DNA from: Planctomycetota bacterium
Lineage (GTDB): Bacteria > Planctomycetota > UBA1135
DNA: 64,000 nt
Direction: 5' to 3'
Assembly (NCBI GenBank): GCA_004295085.1
Contig: SHNF01000018.1
Span: 372,001 to 436,000 of the forward strand
Shown: in pieces, positions 1 through 7,299 of the stretch
Numbering within the stretch: the first letter of the stretch is position 1
How the letters are laid out: each line of letters opens with the position of its first letter
Position numbers and translations under genes: made by a program
Notes under the pieces: generated by a model
The model's input: only the letters and a program-made list of their open reading frames with translations
Database searches by the model: none
Told to the model about the DNA's origin: nothing

Positions 1-500
1 TGGGCCAGGGCGTCGCGCGCCTGCGCGCCACGCCTTGTGCCCTGGAGTTCTCGACCAGCGAGCCGTTCACGGTGCTGGAGACCAGGCGCGTGGAGCTGCG
101 CGCGGGCGAGGTGCGCCACCTCCAGATCCGCGGCGCCACGGCCGGCAGCCTGCAGGTGCGCTGCCGCGGCGAAACCGGCTTCTACCTGGCGCGCGAGCTG
201 CGCCTGGAGCCGGTTGGCGCGCCGGCGCCGGGCGCCGGATGGTCCCTGGACCCGACGCCCGACCATGCGCGCGAGCGGCGCGCCCCCGGCTCGCTGCGGC
301 CGGGATACTTCGTGCTGCCCGGAACCTGGCGCGTGCGCATCGGCGCGCCGATCCGCTGGGAGCACGACGGCTCACGCCACCTGGTCGACAGCGGGAGCTG
401 GGAGCTGACCGTGCCCGTGGAGCGGCGCCGCGTCACGGTGGTGTGGCTGAACAAGAACGACGACGGCTCGTATTCCGTCGAGCACGACCTCCTGGACTAG
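1..500 (+). CDS. C-terminal part of an unrecognised protein (cut by window edge)
   Basis: The frame is open from the first bases of the window to the TAG at 498-500, so only the C-terminal ~165 residues are visible and the start lies outside. The visible part looks like a beta-rich sandwich rather than an enzyme: alternating hydrophobic and polar residues, an Arg-rich stretch, and a phrase (APGSLRPGYFVLPGTWRVRI) like the 'better value from dose' sentence of carboxypeptidase-regulatory or transthyretin-like domains. No catalytic motif, membrane segment or signal peptide is visible in this fragment. The gene ends 48 bp before the glycyl-tRNA synthetase start, and a -10-like box lies in that gap, so the two are probably separate transcription units. 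I do not recognise the family. Confidence 0.7.
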   Translation, partial: GQGVARLRATPCALEFSTSEPFTVLETRRVELRAGEVRHLQIRGATAGSLQVRCRGETGFYLARELRLEPVGAPAPGAGWSLDPTPDHARERRAPGSLRPGYFVLPGTWRVRIGAPIRWEHDGSRHLVDSGSWELTVPVERRRVTVVWLNKNDDGSYSVEHDLLD

Positions 501-533
501 GACGCGGCGCCGCGCCGCGCAGCCTCCGGGAGG

Positions 534-539
534 TAGACT
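534..539 (+). promoter_or_regulatory. TAGACT -10-like box of glyQS
   Basis: TAGACT ends 9 nt before the ATG at 549, in an otherwise GC-rich gap without a purine-rich ribosome site at the right distance. It fits the TANNNT pattern seen before many starts in this window and suggests that transcription begins at or very near the start codon. Confidence 0.5.
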
Positions 540-548
540 CTCCCCCCC

Positions 549-2039
549 ATGGCCCGGCCGACGCCCAAGGTGTCCTTCATGGACAAGCTGGTTTCCCTGT
601 GCAAGCGCCGGGGTTTCGTGTTCCCGGCGTCCGAGATCTACGGCGGGCAGGGCTCGACCTACGACTGGGGGCCGCTGGGCGTGGAGCTGAAGCGCCGGGT
701 CAAGGAGGCCTGGTGGGAGAGCATGGTCTATGCCCGCCGCGACGTGGTGGGCCTGGACTCGGCCATCATCCAGTCGCCGGAGGTATGGAAGGCCTCCGGG
801 CACGTCGGCGGCTTCAGCGATCCGCTCATCGACAACAAGACCAGCAAGCAACGCTACCGTGCCGACCACCTGATCGAGGGGCACGCCCGGGCCCTGGCGG
901 AAGCGGGAAGGAGCGCGGAGGCCGAAGCCCTGCTGGCCCGGCTGCACACCGCGCACGGGGACAACGGGGCGCTGCACCGGCTGATCGTGGAAACGGGGAT
1001 CAAGGATCCTCAGAGCGGCACCACGGACTGGACGGAGGTGCGCCAGTTCAACCTGATGTTCAAGACCTACGTGGGACCGGTGGAGGACAGCGCCAACGTG
1101 GCGTACCTGCGCCCGGAGACTGCCCAGGGCATCTTCATCAACTTCAACAACGTGCTCAACTCCATGCGCCCCAAGCTCCCGTTCGGAGTGGCGCAGATCG
1201 GCAAGTCCTTCCGCAACGAGATCACGCCGGGCAATTTCGTGTTCCGGACGCGCGAGTTCGAGCAGATGGAGATGGAGTACTTCTGTGAGCCGGAGACGGC
1301 GCCGCACTGGTACGAGTACTGGCGCACAGAGCGGTTCCAGTGGTACCTGCGGCTCGGCATCGATCCGCACAAGCTGCGCCTGCGCGAGCACGAACGGGAC
1401 GAGCTGGCGCACTACGCCGCGGGCTGCTCCGACGTCGAATACCTGTTCCCGTTCGGCTGGAGCGAGCTGGAGGGCATCGCCAACCGAACCGACTACGACC
1501 TGAAGCGCCACAGCGAGGCCGCGGGCACGCCGCTGGCCTGGTTCGACCAGGAGAACAAGCGCCACGTCGTCCCGTACGTCATCGAGCCGGCGGCCGGCTG
1601 CGACCGCACGGCGATGACGTTCCTTGCCGACGCCTACGACGAGGAGCCGGACGGGGAGGAGACGCGGGTCGTGCTGCGCTTCCATCCACGCATTGCGCCG
1701 GTGACCGTGGCCGTGTTTCCGCTGGTGAAGAAGGAGGGCATGCCGGAGAAGGCCGAGGAGATCGAGCAGATGCTGCGCCCGCGCTTCCGCACCGCCCTGG
1801 AAGTGAACCAGAGCATCGGCAGGCGCTACCGGCGCCAGGACGAGATCGGGACGCCGTACTGCGTCACCGTGGACGGCCAGACCATGCAGGACGGCACGGT
1901 GACCTTGCGCGACCGCGACTCGATGACCCAGGAGCGCGTGGCCTGGAGCGAGCTGCCGCAGGTCCTGGAGCGCAGGATCGCCGCCTGGAAACGGCCGGAG
2001 AAGTCGGCCGAGCGCGCCGCGACGGCGGCTTCGGCTTGA
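549..2039 (+). CDS. glyQS: Glycyl-tRNA synthetase, dimeric single-chain type
   Basis: Charges tRNA-Gly with glycine in the cytoplasm (496 aa, class II). The N-terminus has the family phrase FVFPASEIYGG followed by YDWGPLGVELKR. The class II core shows the PETAQGIFINF block (motif-1 region), motif 2 (FRNEITPGNFVFRTREFEQME) and a motif-3 region around EPAAGCDRTAMTFL. The last ~110 residues are the HGTP_anticodon domain (IAPVTVAVFPLVKKEGM, then DEIGTPYCVTVD). It is the alpha2 single-polypeptide form found in eukaryotes, archaea and many bacteria, not the split GlyQ/GlyS enzyme. Between residues about 100 and 150 the tRNA-contacting insertion is helical and Ala/Glu-rich. The start is chosen because the family N-terminus follows directly and a TAGACT box precedes it. 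ptsI follows after 27 bp. Confidence 0.96.
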   Translation: MARPTPKVSFMDKLVSLCKRRGFVFPASEIYGGQGSTYDWGPLGVELKRRVKEAWWESMVYARRDVVGLDSAIIQSPEVWKASGHVGGFSDPLIDNKTSKQRYRADHLIEGHARALAEAGRSAEAEALLARLHTAHGDNGALHRLIVETGIKDPQSGTTDWTEVRQFNLMFKTYVGPVEDSANVAYLRPETAQGIFINFNNVLNSMRPKLPFGVAQIGKSFRNEITPGNFVFRTREFEQMEMEYFCEPETAPHWYEYWRTERFQWYLRLGIDPHKLRLREHERDELAHYAAGCSDVEYLFPFGWSELEGIANRTDYDLKRHSEAAGTPLAWFDQENKRHVVPYVIEPAAGCDRTAMTFLADAYDEEPDGEETRVVLRFHPRIAPVTVAVFPLVKKEGMPEKAEEIEQMLRPRFRTALEVNQSIGRRYRRQDEIGTPYCVTVDGQTMQDGTVTLRDRDSMTQERVAWSELPQVLERRIAAWKRPEKSAERAATAASA

Positions 2040-2053
2040 ATCGTCCGCCGCGT

Positions 2054-2059
2054 TAGCCT
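2054..2059 (+). promoter_or_regulatory. TAGCCT -10-like box of ptsI
   Basis: TAGCCT lies 7 nt before the GTG start at 2067, inside the 27-bp gap after glyQS. It matches TANNNT but is weaker than the other examples, so readthrough from glyQS is also possible. Confidence 0.35.
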
Positions 2060-2066
2060 TCTGGCA

Positions 2067-3821
2067 GTGACCCGGCAGGAGCTGAAGGGCGTCTCGGTGT
2101 CCCCCGGCGTGGGGATCGGGGCGGCCTTCGTCGTGGTGCGCAGCGGGCACGAGGCCATCGCCCGGCGCGTGCTGCCTGCCAGCCAGGTCGCCGAGGCCAT
2201 GGAGCGGTTCGAAACCGCCCGCATCCGAGCGATCGAGGCGCTGCAGCGGGTGCAGTCGGCCACCGCCCGCGAGTTCGGCATCCAGGACGCGGCCATCTAC
2301 GGCGCCCAAGTTGCGGTGCTGAAGGATCCGGACGCGCTGCGCTTGATCCGGCGCCTCATGCGGGACGAGCGCCTCGCCCCGGAGTTTGCGATCCAGCAGC
2401 TGATCAACAAGTTCGAAAAGTTGTTCGACGGCCTGGAAGGCGGCGCCATGAAGAACTGGGCCGCAGATCTTCGCGATCCCTGGCAGGTGGTGCTGCGCGA
2501 GCTGGACCTGGAGGACGGGAGCGCCCTCGGCATGCCCTCGGGCGCAGGCATCATCCTGGTGGCCGAAGAGCTGACGCCCTCGCTGGTGACGCGCAGTCAC
2601 AGTCATCCGGTGCGCGGGATCGTGTGCGCCCGCGGCGGGCGCTTCAGCCACGGCGCCGTGCTGGCGCGCTCCTTCGCCATCCCGGCCGTGATCGGCGTGG
2701 AGAACGCCACCGACCGCGTGCGCCACGGCGAGCCGGTGATCGTGTTCGGAGAGGAGGGCCGCGTCCTGGCCGGAGTGGACGCCGAGCAACAGGTCCAGGC
2801 CCTGACCCTGGCGGAGGAGCGCAAGGAGGTGCGCCGCGCCGTCGCCGGATTGGCCCGGGAGCCCGGGCGGACCGCGGATGGCACGCGGATCGAGGTGCTG
2901 GCCAACCTGGAGTCGCCGCGCGACCTCGAGCTCTTCGACCCGGAGGCGGCGGAAGGAGTCGGGCTGTTCCGCACCGAGTTCCTGTTCATGGAGCGGGCGG
3001 AGTTCCCCAGCGAGCGCGAACAGTGCGAGATCTACGAATCGGTGCTGCAGCGCTTTCCGGGGCGTCCGGTGGTGTTCCGCACGCTGGATGTGGGCGGGGA
3101 CAAGCGCCTGCGCTACTTCCGTACACCGCACGAGTCCAATCCGGCCATGGGCTGGCGCGGGCTGCGCGTCAGCCTGCAGTGGCGCGACCTGTTCCTGGTG
3201 CAGCTGCGGGCGCTGGCGGTGGCCAGGCGCAGCGGCGACGCGCGCGTGCTGCTGCCGATGGTGAGCGCACTGGAGGAGCTGCGCGAGGTACAAGCGCTCG
3301 TGGAGCAGCTGTACGCCGACTCCAACGGGTCGCTGCAGCGACTGCCGCTGGGCGTGATGATCGAAGTGCCGGCGGCGGCCATGGCGCTGCGCGATCTGGC
3401 GCGCGAGTGCGACTTCTTCAGCGTCGGCACCAACGATCTGGTGCAGTACCTGTACGCGGTGGACCGGGACAACCCCTGGGTCAGCGAGCTGTACCAGCCC
3501 TACCACCCGGCCCACCTGCGCGTGCTGCGCGCCATTGCGCGCGCCGGCGAGCGGCTCGCGCTGCCGACGTCGGTGTGCGGAGAAATGGCCGGGCATGCGG
3601 CCGGAACGCTGTTCCTGGCCGGCGCCGGCTTCCGCAGCCTGTCCGTGGCCGGGCCGTTCGTGGCCGAGGCCAAGGCTTTGCTGCGCACGGCGGACATCGG
3701 CGCGCTGCGCCAGCTGGCCGTGCGGGCCGCCGCCTGCGCCACCGCCCGAGAGGCGCAGGGCCTGCTGGAGGACGCGGCCGCTGCCCACTGGAAGGAGATG
3801 GTGCGCCGCAGCGGGCGCTGA
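2067..3821 (+). CDS. ptsI: Phosphoenolpyruvate-protein phosphotransferase (PTS enzyme I)
   Basis: Takes phosphate from PEP on a histidine and passes it to HPr or an NPr-like carrier. At 584 aa it is full length for enzyme I. The N-terminal HPr-binding and swivelling domain holds the phospho-histidine motif GGRFSHGAVLARS, with His195 at the acceptor position (His189 in E. coli). The C-terminal TIM barrel has the expected PEP-binding phrases: GVGLFRTEFLFM, FRTLDVGGDKRLRYF, GVMIEVPAAA, the FFSVGTNDLVQYLYAVDR block and LPTSVCGEMAG. There is no GAF domain, so it is not PtsP. GTG start, with a TAGCCT box 7 nt upstream. No ptsH, EIIA, EIIB/C or HPr kinase lies anywhere in the window, so a regulatory PTS or partners elsewhere are likely. 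Confidence 0.95.
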   Translation: MTRQELKGVSVSPGVGIGAAFVVVRSGHEAIARRVLPASQVAEAMERFETARIRAIEALQRVQSATAREFGIQDAAIYGAQVAVLKDPDALRLIRRLMRDERLAPEFAIQQLINKFEKLFDGLEGGAMKNWAADLRDPWQVVLRELDLEDGSALGMPSGAGIILVAEELTPSLVTRSHSHPVRGIVCARGGRFSHGAVLARSFAIPAVIGVENATDRVRHGEPVIVFGEEGRVLAGVDAEQQVQALTLAEERKEVRRAVAGLAREPGRTADGTRIEVLANLESPRDLELFDPEAAEGVGLFRTEFLFMERAEFPSEREQCEIYESVLQRFPGRPVVFRTLDVGGDKRLRYFRTPHESNPAMGWRGLRVSLQWRDLFLVQLRALAVARRSGDARVLLPMVSALEELREVQALVEQLYADSNGSLQRLPLGVMIEVPAAAMALRDLARECDFFSVGTNDLVQYLYAVDRDNPWVSELYQPYHPAHLRVLRAIARAGERLALPTSVCGEMAGHAAGTLFLAGAGFRSLSVAGPFVAEAKALLRTADIGALRQLAVRAAACATAREAQGLLEDAAAAHWKEMVRRSGR

Positions 3822-3910
3822 AGCGGGCGCGCCCGGCGCCGGCACCTTGCCAGGGCCCGGAGCCGCGACATACTGGTGGGGTTGCGCCCGCACGCCGGGT
3901 CGCCGATCCC

Positions 3911-4666
3911 ATGCTCGGATTGGACCGCAAGCCCGTTGTGATGTCCGTGAAGAACGGGAGTGCGCGGCGCAAGGGCCCCTGGTCCCATGCCGAGATCGAG
4001 CGGCTCAAGCGCTCGTACGGCATGCGCTCGGACGCCCAGCTGGCGCGCGACCTCCGACGCACGCTGGAGAGCGTGCGCCGCATGGCGCGGCGCGTGTTCC
4101 ACGGCGAGCCGCGCAGCGGCAGCTGGACGCACAAGGAGATCCGCGACCTCAAGAACTACCTCGGCGCGGCTCCGATCGAAACCATCGCCCTGATCCTGCG
4201 CCGCGCGCAGGGCGACGTGCTGCGCAAGGTCGCCGAGCTGAGGAGCCAGCACATCGCCGGCGCGTGGAGCGCGTCGGAGCTCCAGACCCTGAAGCGGCTG
4301 TACGGTACACGCGCCGACGCCGACCTGGCCCTGATCCTGAGCCGTGGCGAGGAAGAGATCCACGCCAAGGCCCGGGAGCTGTGCCTGGCCAAGGACAAGG
4401 CGTTCACGCATCGCTACCAGACCGCGCGGCGCACGCGCATGCCGCGCTGGACCGTGGAGGAAGTGCAGCGGCTGAGCGCCCTCTATCCCGTGCGTTCCAA
4501 CCTGGACATCGCCCGCGAGCTGCGGCGTTCCGTGAAGAGCGTGGTGTCCAAGGCGCACGACCTGGGCCTGCACAAGAACGACGAGCGGCTGCGGGAGATG
4601 GGGCGCGAGAACGTGCGCCAGCGCTACGCCGGCGCGCGCGGCGCGGTGGCCACGGTTCCCAGATAG
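3911..4666 (+). CDS. Protein of four tandem SANT/Myb-like helical modules
   Basis: A 251-aa, very basic, soluble protein made almost wholly of four repeats of about 42 residues at roughly 22-63, 70-111, 117-158 and 178-220. Each begins with a Trp in a [GP]xW[ST] phrase (W24, W72, W119, W180), continues E-[IL]-x-x-L-K-x-x-Y/L-G and ends in an Arg-rich third helix resembling a recognition helix (for example RTLESVRRMARRV, RRSVKSVVSKAHDLGL). This is the layout of Myb/SANT DNA-binding domains, so a DNA-binding or chromosome-structuring role is likely, but no target can be inferred. An alternative start is the ATG at 3941, which begins MSVKNGSARRKGPWS. It stands alone between ptsI (89 bp away) and the DUF971 gene (16 bp). 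Confidence 0.8.
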   Translation: MLGLDRKPVVMSVKNGSARRKGPWSHAEIERLKRSYGMRSDAQLARDLRRTLESVRRMARRVFHGEPRSGSWTHKEIRDLKNYLGAAPIETIALILRRAQGDVLRKVAELRSQHIAGAWSASELQTLKRLYGTRADADLALILSRGEEEIHAKARELCLAKDKAFTHRYQTARRTRMPRWTVEEVQRLSALYPVRSNLDIARELRRSVKSVVSKAHDLGLHKNDERLREMGRENVRQRYAGARGAVATVPR

Positions 4667-4671
4667 TCGCC

Positions 4672-4677
4672 GGGAGG
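4672..4677 (+). promoter_or_regulatory. Shine-Dalgarno-like GGGAGG before the DUF971 gene
   Basis: GGGAGG sits 5 nt before the ATG at 4683, one of the few good ribosome-binding sites in the window. It supports 4683 over the in-frame ATG at 4692. Confidence 0.5.
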
Positions 4678-4682
4678 CGACA

Positions 4683-4997
4683 ATGGGCGCCATGGATGCC
4701 CACCTGACCGGCTTGCGCCGGAGCGACGCCGGGGTCGTCTTCCAGTGGAGCGACGGCCTGCGCGCCGAGCTCCGCCCGCGGCAGCTGCGCCTGCGCTGCC
4801 CCTGCGCCGCGTGCGTGAGCGAGACCACCGGCAGGCGGCTGCTCGATCCGGCGCTGATCGCCGGCGACCTCATGCTGGCGGACATGCAGCCGGTCGGACG
4901 TTACGCGTACCGCTGCCTGTTCGGCGACGGGCACGACACCGGCATCTACACGCTGGAGCATCTCCGGGAGCTGTGCGAGCAGCCGCCCAACGAGTGA
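4683..4997 (+). CDS. DUF971 (gamma-butyrobetaine hydroxylase N-like) protein
   Basis: A 104-aa stand-alone DUF971 protein. The family signature is clear: a WSDG turn, then LRLRCPCAACVSE-TGRRLLDP, then VGRYAYRCLFGDGHDTGIYTLEHL. The Cys-rich CPCAAC motif and the GDGH-x-TGIY motif are the conserved parts and have been proposed to bind metal. DUF971 occurs alone or beside Mrp/ApbC-type P-loop proteins, and its biochemical role is not settled. Its TGA overlaps the GTG of the next gene (GTGA), so the two are probably translationally coupled. Confidence 0.88.
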   Translation: MGAMDAHLTGLRRSDAGVVFQWSDGLRAELRPRQLRLRCPCAACVSETTGRRLLDPALIAGDLMLADMQPVGRYAYRCLFGDGHDTGIYTLEHLRELCEQPPNE

Positions 4998-5401
4998 GCC
5001 CCCTCGCCGCGCTGATCGCCGACACCGCCGCGCCGCTGGTGCTGGCCGCGGCCGTGCTGTGCGAATGGTGGGCCGTGTGGTTCGCCCTGGGGCGCAACTT
5101 CAGCACCACCTTGAAGATGACGCTCGTGGCCAACGGCGCCAGCCTGGCGCTGGGCCTGCTGGTGCGCGCCAGCGGCGCGCTGGGCGACGCCGCAGCGCCC
5201 GGCCCGGCCCCGGCGCACAGCTGGCTCGCCGCCTGGCTGCTGCTGCTGGCCGCCAACCTGGCCGTGGAATGCGGCGTGCTGTCGCTGCTGATGCGCCGGC
5301 GCCGCCCCTCCTGGCGCTGGAACCGCTACGACCTGGCCGTGTACGCCGCCGCCAACGCCTGCAGCATAAGCCTCGCCGCCGTACACCGCTGGCTCGCGTA
5401 A
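4994..5401 (+). CDS. Small four-helix membrane protein, unknown
   Basis: 135 aa starting at a GTG that overlaps the preceding stop as GTGA. Four hydrophobic segments are visible: about 8-30 (ends CEWWAVWFALG), 38-56 (LVANGASLALGLLVRA), 72-97 (LAAWLLLLAANLAVECGVLSLL) and 113-132 (YDLAVYAAANACSISLAAV). Short loops carry basic residues (MRRRRPSWRWNRYDL), which should lie on the cytoplasmic side. Nothing resembles a known transporter or enzyme. Its coupling to the DUF971 gene is the only functional hint. The starts inside the DUF971 gene in this frame are shadows, since the hydrophobic protein begins only here. Confidence 0.72.
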   Translation: MSPLAALIADTAAPLVLAAAVLCEWWAVWFALGRNFSTTLKMTLVANGASLALGLLVRASGALGDAAAPGPAPAHSWLAAWLLLLAANLAVECGVLSLLMRRRRPSWRWNRYDLAVYAAANACSISLAAVHRWLA

Positions 5402-5404
5402 GGC

Positions 5405-5410
5405 TATTCT
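5405..5410 (+). promoter_or_regulatory. TATTCT -10-like box before the 5417 gene
   Basis: TATTCT, preceded by GGC, lies 6 nt before the ATG at 5417. It is part of the recurrent (GGC)TANNNT pattern. Confidence 0.45.
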
Positions 5411-5416
5411 CCCGCC

Positions 5417-7282
5417 ATGTCCGTCCCCTTGCCGCCGGAAGGGCGTGCGCGCGCCGGCCGCCTGCTCGCGTACGCCGTTGCCGGCTATCTCGCGCTCACC
5501 GCACTCTATTTCTGGCCGATGTTCGCGCAGCCCGCCGCGCACTTCTCCGTGGGCCGCGACTACTTCCAGAACACCTGGAACCTGTGGTGGACGCGCTACG
5601 CCTGGGAGACCGACCGGCCGTTCCTGTCCTGCGATGTTCTGTTCCATCCCACCGGGACCTCGCTGGCCTTCCACACGATCACCTATGCCAATACCTTGCC
5701 CGGCCTGGCGCTGCAGGACTTCCTCGGCCTCACGGCCACGCACACCGTCCTGTTCCTTTCCGCCTTCGTGACCAGCGCACTGGGCGCGTGGGCCCTGGCG
5801 TATCACGTCACGCGCAGCGCCTGGGGCGCGTTCCTTGCGGGCGTCGTGTACTCGTTCAACGCCTATCACACGCCCATGATCACGCAGCTCAACAACGCGC
5901 ATTTCGAGTGGATCCCCCTGTTCCTTCTGTCGCTGCTGCTGATCTACGAGCACGGCCGCTGGTGGCACGTGTTCTGGGCGGCGCTGACCCTGGCCCTGGC
6001 CGGCTACGTGGACTGGTACCAGCCGGTGTTCTGCGCCATGGCGGGTGCCGTGGTGCTGCTGGCGCTGCTATGGCGGGACCGCCGCTGGGCCGACGGCCGG
6101 CTGTGGCTGCAGCTGGCGCTGGCCGGCGCCGGAGCGCTGCTCCTGGTCCTCCCAGGCGCCGTGCCACTGCTGCGCGAGATGCGCAGCGTGGGCGCGGAAG
6201 GCCTGGAAGTGCCGATCCGCTACGTGGGCGAGATGCAGCTGCTCGGCACGCGGCCGCAGGGCTCCCCGTTCTATCACTTCTGGACCGTCGGCTTCGGCTA
6301 CGCGCTGTGCCTGCTGGTGGCCTGGACGCTGTGGCGGGCGCGCGACCGCGCGCAGCGACCCTGGTGGTGGCTGTTCGGCCTGTCCTTCCTGCTGCTGCAG
6401 GGGCCGTATCTGGTGGTGCTGAACCGCCATCTGGAGTCCGTCCCCCTGCCCATGGCGCTGTTTCCGCACCTGCCGGTGCTGAACCTGATCCGCGTCCCGC
6501 ACCGCTTCCTGGTGCTGGTGTTCCTGAGCCTGGGTGTGCTGGGCGCCTTCGGCCTGCGCGAGCTGCAGCGGCGCCTGCAGCGGCGCGGGACCGCCTGGAG
6601 CACCGCTGCCGCGGCGCTGGCCTGCGCCGCCGTGGCCCTGGAGATGCAGCCGGCCCGGCACGAGCCGGTGGAGCTGCGGCCTGCTTCCGTGTACGCCGAC
6701 CTGGCGCAGGATGCGCGCCCGCTCGCGGTGCTCGAGCTGCCCCTGGACTTCCGCGACGGCTACTCCATGTACCTGCAGACGCAGCACGAGAAGCCGCTGA
6801 CCGGCGGCTACATCTCGCACATCATGCCGGCGGCGCTGCGGGCGCTGCAGTCGCCCCTGATGCGCGCCCTGCTCCCCAGCACGACCGACAACGACATGGA
6901 GTTCCTGCCGCAGTTCCAGGCGGTGGACGTGGACGCGCTCGACGCGGCCACCCTCGAGGCGTGGCGCCAGGAGCTGCTGGAGGACCAGCGCATCGGCGTG
7001 ATCGTGTTCCACCACGGCCCGGATTTTCCGGTGCCGCAGCGCGCCCTCCCCGATCCGGAGCAGTTGACGCTGGCCGCCAAGCTCCGGATCGCGCTGGCGC
7101 CGTACCGCTTCAACTCGTCCATCCGCGACTTCGACGTGTGGCGCCAGCTCGCCGCCGCCAACCTGGTCACCACCCTGGCGCAGCGCTCGGGCCAGGCCCG
7201 CGCCATCCTCGTGCGGCTGTTCGGACCGCCTTCCCGCACGGAAGGCCACGCCGAGATCTGGGACCTGCGCCCCACCCGGTAG
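5417..7282 (+). CDS. Polytopic membrane protein, GT-C glycosyltransferase-like
   Basis: A 621-aa protein. The first ~400 residues form about ten membrane helices (for example LLAYAVAGYLALTALYFW, the long AFVTSALGAWALAYHV segment, the WWWLFGLSFLLLQGPYLVVL segment and FLVLVFLSLGVLGAFGL), followed by a ~200-aa soluble domain. The first large loop after helix 1 holds conserved-looking acidic and aromatic residues (FSVGRDYFQNTWNLWWTRY), and a later loop has the phrase LNLIRVPHRFLVLV. This layout resembles GT-C fold, YfhO or Arnt-like lipid-linked sugar transferases, but no DxD-type catalytic motif is certain, so the enzymatic call is tentative. It is a single gene with its own -10-like box, convergent with the sulfatase-fold gene (17 bp gap). 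Confidence 0.78.
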   Translation: MSVPLPPEGRARAGRLLAYAVAGYLALTALYFWPMFAQPAAHFSVGRDYFQNTWNLWWTRYAWETDRPFLSCDVLFHPTGTSLAFHTITYANTLPGLALQDFLGLTATHTVLFLSAFVTSALGAWALAYHVTRSAWGAFLAGVVYSFNAYHTPMITQLNNAHFEWIPLFLLSLLLIYEHGRWWHVFWAALTLALAGYVDWYQPVFCAMAGAVVLLALLWRDRRWADGRLWLQLALAGAGALLLVLPGAVPLLREMRSVGAEGLEVPIRYVGEMQLLGTRPQGSPFYHFWTVGFGYALCLLVAWTLWRARDRAQRPWWWLFGLSFLLLQGPYLVVLNRHLESVPLPMALFPHLPVLNLIRVPHRFLVLVFLSLGVLGAFGLRELQRRLQRRGTAWSTAAAALACAAVALEMQPARHEPVELRPASVYADLAQDARPLAVLELPLDFRDGYSMYLQTQHEKPLTGGYISHIMPAALRALQSPLMRALLPSTTDNDMEFLPQFQAVDVDALDAATLEAWRQELLEDQRIGVIVFHHGPDFPVPQRALPDPEQLTLAAKLRIALAPYRFNSSIRDFDVWRQLAAANLVTTLAQRSGQARAILVRLFGPPSRTEGHAEIWDLRPTR

Positions 7283-7299
7283 GCGGGGGGGCGCGCGGC

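Noticed and set aside
372..3893. Very long open frame on the minus strand (over 1,100 codons) antisense to glyQS and ptsI
   Set aside because: A consequence of high GC and third-position bias; its Gln/His/Arg-rich translation has no domain, while the plus-strand genes have complete families.
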